Assembly (NCBI GenBank): GCA_023458595.1
Contig: JAEWYT010000150.1
Location: forward strand, 1-20,154
Reading direction: 5' to 3'
Source of the DNA: Pseudomonadota bacterium
Lineage (GTDB): Bacteria; Pseudomonadota; Alphaproteobacteria; Rhizobiales; Tepidamorphaceae
Length of the DNA stretch: 20,154 nt
A program made the position numbers and the translations under genes. Of the stretch, positions 13,602 to 20,154 are shown piece by piece. Each line of letters begins with the position of its first letter. Positions within the stretch are counted from its first letter, which is position 1. The notes under the pieces were generated by a model. The model did not search any database. It was not told the DNA's origin and was given only the letters and a program-made list of their open reading frames with translations.

Positions 13602-16600
13602 TCACTCCTTCTTCAACAGCTGCTGCAGCAGCTGCTTCGCGGCTTCCTCCGGGTCCTGTTGCGCGCCCTGATCGGCCTGCGGCGCCTGGGCCTCGCCCTG
13701 CTGGGCCTTCTTGGCCTTCTTCTCCGCCTTGCCGCCCTTCTTGTCGGCGTTCCCTTTCTTGCCGGTCTTGTCGGCGGCCTTCTTGTCCGCCTTCGGCTGC
13801 GCCCCCGGTTGTGCCCCGGGCTGCGCCGCCGGCTGCCCCTGGGGTTTCGCGGCCGGCTTCGCCGCCGGCTGGCCGGTGTTCGCCGCGCCGCCGCCCGAGC
13901 CACCAGTGGCCCCGCCGCCCAGGAGCTGCTCCAGCCCCTTCAGCGCCCCGCCCTTCAGCGCGTCCTCGTCGATCTTGCCGTCCTTTACGATGTCGCCGAC
14001 GTCGACGCCGGTCTTCTCCTTGATCTGGTCGGCGAGGCCCCCGGCGCCCCCGGCGCCGCCGCCAAGCACCTTGTCGAGATCGCCCAGGCTTCCGTCCTTC
14101 AGGCCGAACAGGCCGCCGCCGAGCTTGCGGAGCTGGTCGTAGGCGGCCTGCGGGTTCTGCAGGATGCCCTGGATGTCGGGATAGATCCGCGGGCTCGCCC
14201 ACGGCCCCGCCACGACGACGGGGACGCCGAGCCCCTCCATGTCGTCCTTGCCGCCCTGGCCCTCGAGGCTCGCCACCACCTTCGGGTCCACCTTGAGGTT
14301 GAGGCTCTGGCCCGGCAGGTCGACGGTGCCGGCGCCTGCGACGCGTACCAGCGGGCCGATCAGGTGCAGGTCGTCGGTCTTCGCCTGGCCGTTCGCGATC
14401 GCGAAGCTCGCCCCCAGCGAGGCGAAGTCGGTCTTCTCGGCCTCGCCCGACTGCCAGCCCGACAGCACGCCGGAGGTGAGGTTGCGCACCATCTTGGCGA
14501 CGTTGATGCCGCGCACCGCGCCGTTCTTGAACTCGAGGCTCGCCGAGCCGTTCAGCGCCGACACGATCTCGCGCTGGCTGTGGCCGCTTCCCGTCATGTC
14601 GACGGCGACCGCCCCCGTCCCCTCGATGCGCGAGAAGCCCGCCGCGTCGCGCAGGAAGGGATGGGCGTCGAGGTTCTCCAGCGCGAACCGGAACCCGTGC
14701 GTCGGCGTCGGGCCGCTCGCGTCGACGGAAAGCGCGCCGGTGCCCGCGCCGCCATAGAGCTTGAGGTCGGAGAGCTGCGCGTCGAGCTTGCCGCCGGAAA
14801 TCTTCGCCGAGATCGCCACGGGGCCGGCCTTGATCTCCTTGTAGGTGAGGCTCTTCACCGACAGCGCCAGGTCCGCGTCGAAGGCGTTGAGCGCGGAGAA
14901 GTCGATCCTGTCGTCGCTCCAGCCCGCCGTCGCCGGCCCGGCCCCGCCGGCCCTCGGTTTCCCTGCCTCGCCCAGGTACGGGTTCACGTTCAGCGTGTCG
15001 AGGTCGAGCCGGGCGGTGAGCGAGGGCTTCGCCCCGAGCGTCACCTTGCCCGAGCCGGTGCCCTGCGTGTCGTCGAGGCGCAGCGTCGTGTCCTCGAAGG
15101 CGATCGCGCCCGGCGACACCGAGAGCCGGCCGCTGACGGCGAAGGCCTCGAAGCCCGATTGCCAGGCCGGCTCCTGGCCGAGCCAGCGCATCAGGCCGGT
15201 GAGCGAGGCCGTCTCCAGCGACACCCGCCCGCTCGCCGAGCCGGCGGCGGAGACCTGGCCGTCGAAGCCCGCCGCGACCCGCTTCGAGGACGCCTTCGCC
15301 TGCACCGGCGAGGACTGGCCGGCGAGGATGCCGCGCACGTCGGCGGTGGCGGAGAGGTCGAAGCGCTCGCCGTGCCAGGCCGCCGAGCCCGCGACCGTCA
15401 CCGGCTTGACGAGGTCGGCGAAGGTCGCCGTCACCGCGATGTCGGTGATCGCGTCGGCCCCCTTCTGCCCGATCGCGTCGGAGAGGCCGGCGACCGTCAC
15501 CGCGCCGTTCTGCAGGCTGAGCGAGCCCGAGGCGTTGATGCGGCCCTTCAGCTCCGCCGGCGTGCGCCCCGCCGTGGCGAACAGGATGTCGGCGCCCGCC
15601 GTTCCGGCGACCGGCAGGGCCGACTGGCCGGCGAGGCGGCTGGCTTCCGCCAGATCGACGCCGGTGATCCGGAGCTTGCCGCTCACGTAGGGGCTCGCCT
15701 GCGTCGCGTCGAGCGAGACCGAGCCCGCGCCCGAGGCGCTGCCGACCCCGATGATGTCGGCGACGAGATCGGCCTTGCCGTCGCCGGCGTGGAGGTTCGC
15801 CACCAGCGGCGTGATCGCGATGCCGCCGGCGACGACCTTCGACAGCGACACGTCGACGTCCACCACCGTGGTCTCGAGGACCGAGAAGTCGATCGGCTCG
15901 TTCGAGGCGTCGCCCGAGGTGTCGCCTGAGGTGTCGCCCGAGGTGTCGGGCGAGGGGGTCTTCGCCGGCTCACCTTCGGCGCCGGCGCCGTCGGCGAGCA
16001 GCGCGTCGAGGTCGATGAGGTCGCCCGACAGCGACGCCTGCACGCGGGTCACCGGCTGCGAGCTGTCGACCCGCAGCTGGCCGCCGAAGGTGCTGTCGCC
16101 GGCGGTCGCCGCGAACTGCTCGAGGGCGAATCCGTCGGGCGTGTAGAGGGCGTTGCCGGAGAGAGCGATGGGGCTACGCAGGAGAGTGGGATGGGCGAGC
16201 GATAGGCGGAAGGGGGCGACCTCGCCCTGCAGGAACGGCCCGAAGCGCTCCACGAAGCCCTCGACGGCGATCGGGTCGCCGTCGAAAACCGCTTTCAGAT
16301 CAAGGCCGAGGGTCGCGTCGAAGCCCGGCAGCGAGGCGGTCAGGTCGACGTCCGTGACCCGCCTGCCGTCGGGCAGGGTCACCGTGCCGTTCCTGATCGT
16401 CAGCTCGTCGAGCGACAGGCTCTGCAGCGCCGCGGCGGGGGAATTGGCCTCCGCGGAAGTGCCTGATCCGGCTTGGCTTTCTGCCTTCTCGGCCTGCGGC
16501 ACCGTGATCACCGGATCGATCAGCGCGACCTCGGTCATCCGCACCTTGCCGGCGAGGAGCGAGGACAGGGCGAGCCCGAAGCGAAGCTGTTCCGCCGTCG

Positions 16601-16844
16601 CAACGTCTTGATATTGCTCGCCGATCTGCTTCGAAACCTGCACCTGGGTGGCGACCAGGCCAAGCGAGGGGAACACCGAGATGTCGAGGTCCCCGCCCAC
16701 CCGGATGCGGTAGTCCGTCGCCGATTCCACCTGATCGAACAAGGTGTTGCGGACATTCTCGGCCGAAATGAACAGCGGCGCGACGAGGACGGCGGTGATG
16801 CCGATAATGATGAGAGCCGCAATTCCCCACAGCGCGCGTCGCAA
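13602..16844 (-). CDS. AsmA-family protein
   Basis: A 1080-residue AsmA-family protein. AsmA relatives are long beta-rich proteins anchored in the inner membrane by one N-terminal helix and implicated in outer-membrane lipid homeostasis. Here the helix is at about 5-25 (L-W-G-I-A-A-L-I-I-I-G-I-T-A-V-L-V-A-P), followed by the typical V-G-G-D-L-D-I-S-V-F-P-S-L-G-L segment. Many beta-strand repeats follow. The AsmA C-terminal block lies at about 760-900 and includes V-D-M-T-G-S-G, L-N-G-S-A-S-L-E-F-K-N-G-A-V-R-G-I-N-V and G-T-V-D-L-P-G-Q-S-L-N-L-K. No ATG is available: the TTG at 16844 has GGAGG at perfect spacing, so I start there rather than at the TTG at 16856, which would overlap that site. 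Oddities are a Gly-rich stretch and a C-terminal tail of about 90 residues made mostly of Pro, Ala, Gln and Lys. Confidence 0.9.
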   Translation of the reverse strand: MRRALWGIAALIIIGITAVLVAPLFISAENVRNTLFDQVESATDYRIRVGGDLDISVFPSLGLVATQVQVSKQIGEQYQDVATAEQLRFGLALSSLLAGKVRMTEVALIDPVITVPQAEKAESQAGSGTSAEANSPAAALQSLSLDELTIRNGTVTLPDGRRVTDVDLTASLPGFDATLGLDLKAVFDGDPIAVEGFVERFGPFLQGEVAPFRLSLAHPTLLRSPIALSGNALYTPDGFALEQFAATAGDSTFGGQLRVDSSQPVTRVQASLSGDLIDLDALLADGAGAEGEPAKTPSPDTSGDTSGDTSGDASNEPIDFSVLETTVVDVDVSLSKVVAGGIAITPLVANLHAGDGKADLVADIIGVGSASGAGSVSLDATQASPYVSGKLRITGVDLAEASRLAGQSALPVAGTAGADILFATAGRTPAELKGRINASGSLSLQNGAVTVAGLSDAIGQKGADAITDIAVTATFADLVKPVTVAGSAAWHGERFDLSATADVRGILAGQSSPVQAKASSKRVAAGFDGQVSAAGSASGRVSLETASLTGLMRWLGQEPAWQSGFEAFAVSGRLSVSPGAIAFEDTTLRLDDTQGTGSGKVTLGAKPSLTARLDLDTLNVNPYLGEAGKPRAGGAGPATAGWSDDRIDFSALNAFDADLALSVKSLTYKEIKAGPVAISAKISGGKLDAQLSDLKLYGGAGTGALSVDASGPTPTHGFRFALENLDAHPFLRDAAGFSRIEGTGAVAVDMTGSGHSQREIVSALNGSASLEFKNGAVRGINVAKMVRNLTSGVLSGWQSGEAEKTDFASLGASFAIANGQAKTDDLHLIGPLVRVAGAGTVDLPGQSLNLKVDPKVVASLEGQGGKDDMEGLGVPVVVAGPWASPRIYPDIQGILQNPQAAYDQLRKLGGGLFGLKDGSLGDLDKVLGGGAGGAGGLADQIKEKTGVDVGDIVKDGKIDEDALKGGALKGLEQLLGGGATGGSGGGAANTGQPAAKPAAKPQGQPAAQPGAQPGAQPKADKKAADKTGKKGNADKKGGKAEKKAKKAQQGEAQAPQADQGAQQDPEEAAKQLLQQLLKKE
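15907..15954 (-). repeat. Four 12-bp tandem units inside the AsmA gene
   Basis: Units of the type GTGTCGCCCGAG are repeated four times. In the protein they give a short (D-T/A-S-G) linker series between beta-rich segments. Repeat-number change here would stay in frame. Confidence 0.8.
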
Positions 16845-16854
16845 AGAAGCCTCC
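16842..16854 (-). promoter_or_regulatory. Ribosome site deciding a TTG start for AsmA
   Basis: On the minus strand GGAGG (16854-16850), five bases, then TTG (16844-16842). This places the first residue just before the basic R-R and the membrane helix. No ATG or GTG in this frame lies close upstream. Confidence 0.7.
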
Positions 16855-16955
16855 AAAACTCAACGATTCGAATTGGTTAACGAAACTAGACCAGATTCCT
16901 AAAAAAAGATGACGAATGCAGGGCAGCGCCGCGCAAACCGGCCGGTCTTGCCCGT

Positions 16956-17690
16956 TCAGGCGCCGTGTCCGGCGAGGAACCCGTCGATGATGGCGCGGTA
17001 GCGTTCCGCCCCGAAGCTCGCGAAATGGCCGCCGTGGACGATGCGCACGGGCACCTCGCGCAGGCGCTTCATGGACTCGACGTAGTCGGGAATATCGGAG
17101 TGGTAGCAATCGGTTACGAGCGGCCCGTCATAGACGGCGTCGCCGGCGATCATGAGTCCCGTGGCCTCCTCGAACAGCGCGATCCCGCCCGGCGAATGCC
17201 CCGGCGTATGGATCACGCGGAATTGACGGTCGCCGAGATCGATCGTGTTGCCGTCCTCGACGAGCCCGGTCGCCGGCGCCGGCTCTATGCGATAGGCGCG
17301 CGCGTCCCAGCGCTCCGGGAATGCGTCGAACATCTCGTCGGTCGCGTAGGGGTCGGCGAGCGTCGCGACGTTGTCCGGCGCGGCCAGGATCGCCGATTCC
17401 GCCGGATGGACGAGGCGTTCGGCGAACTCGTGCGCCGCGCCGATATGGTCGAAATGGGTATGGCTGAGGACGGCCGTGAGCGGACGCGCCTGGAGCCACG
17501 GCAGGGCGCGGCGCAGGCTCACCCAGCCGAGGCCCGTGTCGACCAGCATGTCCCGGTCCCGGCCGCGCACGTGCCACATGTTGCAGCGGTAGAACGGCCT
17601 GATCCACGGCTCGTGGATCAGCCGCACGCCGTCGCCGACCTCGACGGTCTCGTACCACTCGTCAGCCGGGATCGAGGTGGATTCGCTCAT
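16956..17690 (-). CDS. Metallo-beta-lactamase-fold hydrolase
   Basis: A 244-residue cytoplasmic hydrolase of the metallo-beta-lactamase superfamily with a complete two-metal site: His77, His79, Asp81 and His82 in S-H-T-H-F-D-H, His165 in H-T-P-G-H-S-P-G-G, Asp184 in I-A-G-D-A, and His222 in H-G-G-H-F. This residue set is that of the glyoxalase II, lactonase and arylsulfatase-like group rather than a true antibiotic lactamase. ATG 17690 has only a modest AGGA site. Its promoter must lie in the gap shared with the divergent GntR gene, so it is a likely target of that regulator. A gap of 111 bases separates it from the AsmA start. That gap contains a near-palindrome around ACCGGCCGGT and a run of seven T (minus strand). 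AsmA may therefore have its own promoter there. Confidence 0.93.
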   Translation of the reverse strand: MSESTSIPADEWYETVEVGDGVRLIHEPWIRPFYRCNMWHVRGRDRDMLVDTGLGWVSLRRALPWLQARPLTAVLSHTHFDHIGAAHEFAERLVHPAESAILAAPDNVATLADPYATDEMFDAFPERWDARAYRIEPAPATGLVEDGNTIDLGDRQFRVIHTPGHSPGGIALFEEATGLMIAGDAVYDGPLVTDCYHSDIPDYVESMKRLREVPVRIVHGGHFASFGAERYRAIIDGFLAGHGA

Positions 17691-17773
17691 GCGGGGATCC
17701 TGCTTCCGACGTCGGGCATAACCCGTCGCCGGCCACGCGTCCACCCGTGCGTCTACCGGCGCGTCCGGTCGCA

Positions 17774-17803
17774 TTGCGCGCCGCGTATGCACGCTGTATA
17801 CAA
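17774..17803 (+). promoter_or_regulatory. GntR promoter with overlapping operator
   Basis: TTGCGC (17774-17779), 17 bases, then TATACA (17797-17802) makes a good sigma-70-like promoter reading toward the GntR gene. The -10 box lies within the palindrome TGTATACA (17795-17802), the core bound by many FadR/FCD-type GntR proteins. Binding here would block the promoter and also affect the divergent hydrolase gene. Confidence 0.65.
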
Positions 17804-17836
17804 CGGAAAACGAAGGGAAATTCGGGAGGAGGTCCA

Positions 17837-17875
17837 ATGCCGACGCGCGGTTGGTCAGGGCCGGGACGGGCATGA
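17837..17875 (+). CDS. Twelve-codon leader ORF coupled to GntR
   Basis: A mini-ORF encoding MPTRGWSGPGRA. It has AGGAGG (17827-17832) four bases before its ATG, a much better site than the GntR gene's own. Its TGA overlaps the GntR ATG (ATGA at 17872-17875). It probably feeds ribosomes to the regulator by termination-reinitiation. I see no run of a single amino acid codon that would suggest classical attenuation. Confidence 0.45.
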   Translation: MPTRGWSGPGRA

Positions 17876-18636
17876 CGACGACGCCGGAGAGGGACCTCGA
17901 CCGCTCCCTGTCGCAGACGGTCAAGGCCCAGCTCGCGCTCCGCGACCTGATCCTCAACGGCGAACTGAGGCCCGGCGACCGCATCTCCGAGCTCTCCATG
18001 GTCGACCGCCTCGGCGTATCGCGCACGCCCGTCCGCATGGCGCTCGTCAGGCTCGAGGAGGAGGGGCTTCTGGAGGCCATTCCCTCGGGCGGCTTCTCGA
18101 TCAAGTCCTTCACCGAGCGCGACGTTTTCGATGCGATCGAGATCCGCGGCACGCTCGAAGGGCTCGCCGCCCGCCTCGCCGCCGAGCGCGGCCCCTCTTC
18201 CGGCGATCTGAGATCGATCCGCGACTGCCTCGCCGAACTGGACGGGGCCGTGGAGCGGCATCTTGCCGGCGGCGGCAGTTTCGCGGCGTATGTCGCGCTC
18301 AACGCGACCTTCCACCGGATGCTCGTCGAGCTTGCCGAAAGCCCGGTCGTCGAGCGCCAGCTCGAGCGGGCGGTGGCGCTGCCCTTCGCCTCGCCGAGCG
18401 CCTTCGTGATGATCCAGGCGGACGTGCCGGAGGCCCAGGCCGTGCTGACCGTCGCCCAGGACCACCACCGCTGCGTGGTCGAGGCGATCGAGGCGCGCGA
18501 GGGCGCCCGCGCCGAGGCGATCATGCGCGAGCACGCGCGGCTCGCGAGCCGCAACCTGCGCTATGCCCTGCGCAACCAGGAGACCTTCGAGCGCATCCCC
18601 GGCGCCGTGCTTCTGCGCCGCCGCGGCCGCGCCTGA
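17872..18636 (+). CDS. GntR-family regulator, FCD subfamily
   Basis: A 254-residue transcription regulator. The winged helix-turn-helix is at about 13-80, with L-R-P-G-D-R-I-S-E, then V-D-R-L-G-V-S-R-T-P-V-R-M-A-L-V-R-L as recognition region and a wing at I-P-S-G-G-F-S. The FCD effector domain fills about 85-225. It carries the usual ligand residues: an early Asp, His in F-H-R-M-L, His in D-H-H-R-C-V-V-E-A-I, and His in M-R-E-H-A-R-L, which in this family bind a metal and an organic acid. I start at ATG 17872 because of the leader overlap. The alternative TTG at 17851 would add seven residues without a clear ribosome site. It lies between the divergent hydrolase and the methyltransferase 44 bases downstream, so it probably controls both and itself. 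Confidence 0.93.
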   Translation: MTTTPERDLDRSLSQTVKAQLALRDLILNGELRPGDRISELSMVDRLGVSRTPVRMALVRLEEEGLLEAIPSGGFSIKSFTERDVFDAIEIRGTLEGLAARLAAERGPSSGDLRSIRDCLAELDGAVERHLAGGGSFAAYVALNATFHRMLVELAESPVVERQLERAVALPFASPSAFVMIQADVPEAQAVLTVAQDHHRCVVEAIEAREGARAEAIMREHARLASRNLRYALRNQETFERIPGAVLLRRRGRA

Positions 18637-18680
18637 ACGCCGAAGCAGACAGGACAAAGAGCACCCAAGGAGGATTGAGG

Positions 18681-19781
18681 ATGCAGAGAAAGACCCCGCC
18701 CTACCGCGCCGATCACGTCGGCTCCTTCCTGCGCCCGCCGGCGCTGAAGGAGGCCCGCGCCAAGCACGAGGCCGGCGAGATTTCCGACGCCGCGTTGAAG
18801 GCCGTCGAGGACGCCGAGATCAAGAACGTGATCGCCAGGCAGGAGGAAGTCGGTCTGCAGCTCGCCACGGACGGCGAGTTCCGCCGCTCCTGGTGGCACT
18901 TCGACTTCCTCGCCATGCTCGACGGCGTCGACCTCGTGGTCGGCGAGAAGTCGATCCAGTTCCACGGTATCCAGACCAAGGCCCGCAGCCTCGATATCAC
19001 GGGCAAGGTCGGCTACTCGACCCACCCGATGGTGGAGCACTTCAAGTTCCTGAAGGCGAACACCAGGGTCACGCCGAAGATGACGATCCCGTCGCCGTCG
19101 GTGCTGCATTTCCGCATGGGCCGCAACGCGATCTCGAAGGACATCTACCCGAACATCGACGACTTCTTCGCCGATACGGCGCCTGCCTACCGAAAGGCGG
19201 TGAAGGACTTCGCCGACGCCGGCTGCCGCTACCTGCAGCTCGACGACACGGTCTGGGCCTACCTGTGCTCGGCCGAGCAGCTCGAGCAGGCCCGCCAGCG
19301 CGGCGACGACGTCGACAAGCTGCCGAAGATCTACGCCGAGATGATCAACTACGCGATCGCCGAGCGTCCGAAGGACATGGCGATCACCATGCATGTCTGC
19401 CGCGGCAACTTCCGCTCGAGCTGGATTTCCGAGGGCGGCTACGAGCCGGTCGCCGAGGTGATGTTCAACGACGTGAACATCGACGGCTATTTCCTCGAGT
19501 ACGATACCGACCGCGCCGGGGGCTTCGAGCCGCTGCGCTTCGTGCCCAAGGGCGACAAGCAGATCGTCCTCGGCCTGATCACCTCGAAGAGCGGCACGCT
19601 GGAGAAGCCCGAGGACGTCAAGCGCCGCATCGAGGAGGCGACCAAGTACGTCGACCTCGAGCAGTGCTGCCTCTCGCCGCAGTGCGGCTTCGCCTCGACG
19701 GAGGAGGGCAACATCCTCACCGAGGACCAGCAGTGGGCGAAGCTTCGCGAGATCGTCGAGCTGTCGAAGGAGGTCTGGTAG
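18681..19781 (+). CDS. MetE C-terminal-like zinc methyltransferase
   Basis: A 366-residue protein of the cobalamin-independent methionine synthase (MetE C-terminal / UROD-MetE) superfamily, a TIM-barrel that activates a thiol on zinc for methyl transfer. The four zinc ligands are in place: His238 and Cys240 in M-H-V-C-R-G-N, Glu273 in Y-F-L-E-Y-D, and Cys335 in S-P-Q-C-G-F. The barrel opening A-D-H-V-G-S-F-L-R-P is also typical. It lacks the N-terminal half of true MetE (about 750 residues), like the YxjG/YxjH group. Such stand-alone forms may make methionine from other methyl donors or act on different thiols; epoxyalkane:coenzyme M transferase belongs to the same superfamily. AGGAGG (18668-18673) precedes ATG 18681. 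Association with a GntR regulator suggests substrate-induced use rather than housekeeping methionine synthesis. Confidence 0.92.
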   Translation: MQRKTPPYRADHVGSFLRPPALKEARAKHEAGEISDAALKAVEDAEIKNVIARQEEVGLQLATDGEFRRSWWHFDFLAMLDGVDLVVGEKSIQFHGIQTKARSLDITGKVGYSTHPMVEHFKFLKANTRVTPKMTIPSPSVLHFRMGRNAISKDIYPNIDDFFADTAPAYRKAVKDFADAGCRYLQLDDTVWAYLCSAEQLEQARQRGDDVDKLPKIYAEMINYAIAERPKDMAITMHVCRGNFRSSWISEGGYEPVAEVMFNDVNIDGYFLEYDTDRAGGFEPLRFVPKGDKQIVLGLITSKSGTLEKPEDVKRRIEEATKYVDLEQCCLSPQCGFASTEEGNILTEDQQWAKLREIVELSKEVW

Positions 19782-19815
19782 CAGGCGACCGCCGTCGCGG
19801 CAGCCTGAACGTTCT

Positions 19816-19990
19816 CCGTCGTCATCCCGGACGGCCACCGCGAAATCGGGTGTTCCCGATTTCGCTCTGTCAGTATGGACGATATCGGAAGCATCCGGTG
19901 TCGTCAGGCCGGTCCGGGATCGGGCTTGCCGCAGCGAATGTGCCGAGACCGATCCCGGCTCTCTGCTTTGCTCAGCAGGAATGACAACGG
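19816..19990. repeat. 175-bp palindromic element with inverted ends
   Basis: The ends CCGTCGTCATCCC and GGAATGACAACGG match as inverted repeats except for two pyrimidine/purine changes. Inside are a perfect 11-bp hairpin, GCGAAATCGGG (19840-19850) with CCCGATTTCGC (19855-19865), and a perfect 10-bp inverted pair, CCGGGATCGG (19914-19923) with CCGATCCCGG (19949-19958). The inner pair and the TCATCCCGG end are shared with the element at 13067-13180, so this is the same repeat family. The first hairpin may also end the methyltransferase transcript. Confidence 0.7.
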
Positions 19991-20062
19991 TAGGGGAGCA
20001 GGTGGGGCAGGGCCCAGACACATACTCCCGTCATGCCCGGGCTTGTCCCACGGCTGTCCGGT

Positions 20063-20152
20063 TTAATTTCCTGTCCATTGCAGCACCATCTGGTCTGGGA
20101 GTTTGCGTGGTTTTGGCGTCTGGTCGATGAGGCGATCGATGCGGCGTCGATG
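20063..20152 (-). CDS. Possible 3' end of a minus-strand gene
   Basis: One minus-strand frame stays open from the window edge for 29 codons to a TAA at 20065-20063 and ends …LPDQMVLQWTGN. The peptide is less arginine-biased than random frames here, and the sequence is clearly lower in GC than the rest of the window. I do not recognise a family. It could be the tail of a transferred gene or transposase, or chance. Confidence 0.25.
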   Translation of the reverse strand, partial: HRRRIDRLIDQTPKPRKLPDQMVLQWTGN

Positions 20153-20154
20153 CA

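Noticed and set aside
13185..15929. 914-codon plus-strand open frame opposite the AsmA gene
   Set aside because: The translation is Arg- and Leu-rich low complexity. The minus strand carries a coherent AsmA protein with a ribosome site and membrane helix.
15907..15954. CRISPR-like repeat array
   Set aside because: The four 12-bp units are directly adjacent without spacers and encode an in-frame D-T-S-G linker.
16965..18680. Long in-frame extension upstream of the MetE-like gene, giving a 938-codon open frame
   Set aside because: The extension runs antisense to the hydrolase and out of frame with the GntR gene. The ATG at 18681 has a full AGGAGG and gives the family's normal N terminus.

Overview
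The window looks like chromosomal DNA of a high-GC (roughly 70% by eye) alphaproteobacterium, most likely in or near the Hyphomicrobiales. The pointers are a DUF1127 small protein, a long AsmA-family protein, an FCD-type GntR regulator, tight overlapping operons, and intergenic palindromes of the 'CTTCGTCATCCCGG' and 'ATGGCCGGG…CCCGGCCAT' kind that are common in that group. This placement is inferred from gene content and style, not from a search. No rRNA, tRNA or CRISPR array is visible.

Left part (1-5030): a gene-free, extremely GC-rich edge is followed by a 1071-residue exported repeat protein (417-3632). It holds a seven-repeat RCC1 propeller nested inside an Ig-like domain, two further Ig-like domains, and a second seven-repeat propeller-like region. 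Next come a DUF1127 protein and an overlapping alpha/beta hydrolase, closed by a very clear intrinsic terminator (4992-5026).

Centre (5123-10489): this is the most interesting block. A short, divergent YcaO-domain protein is followed, after an AT-richer regulatory gap, by an overlapping set of genes. These are an unrecognised 81-residue protein with a strong ribosome binding site, a FecCD-type permease, its ATPase, a periplasmic binding protein, and a DUF4213/DUF364 protein. I read it as a metal or metal-chelate uptake module with a possible YcaO-linked modification step. The transporter is certain, but its substrate and the YcaO link are inference.

Right part (10490-20154): a membrane-anchored class III nucleotide cyclase with an extracytoplasmic sensor (10675-12735) is followed by an 866-bp gene-free tract of palindromic repeats. 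On the minus strand lie an AsmA-family protein, probably starting at a TTG codon, and a metallo-beta-lactamase-fold hydrolase. Divergent from these is a GntR/FCD regulator with a likely operator over its own promoter and a 12-codon leader ORF, then a MetE-C-like zinc methyltransferase. The hydrolase, regulator and methyltransferase look like a small self-regulated catabolic or methyl-transfer locus. The right edge holds another palindromic element, then lower-GC sequence with a possible 3' fragment of a minus-strand gene.
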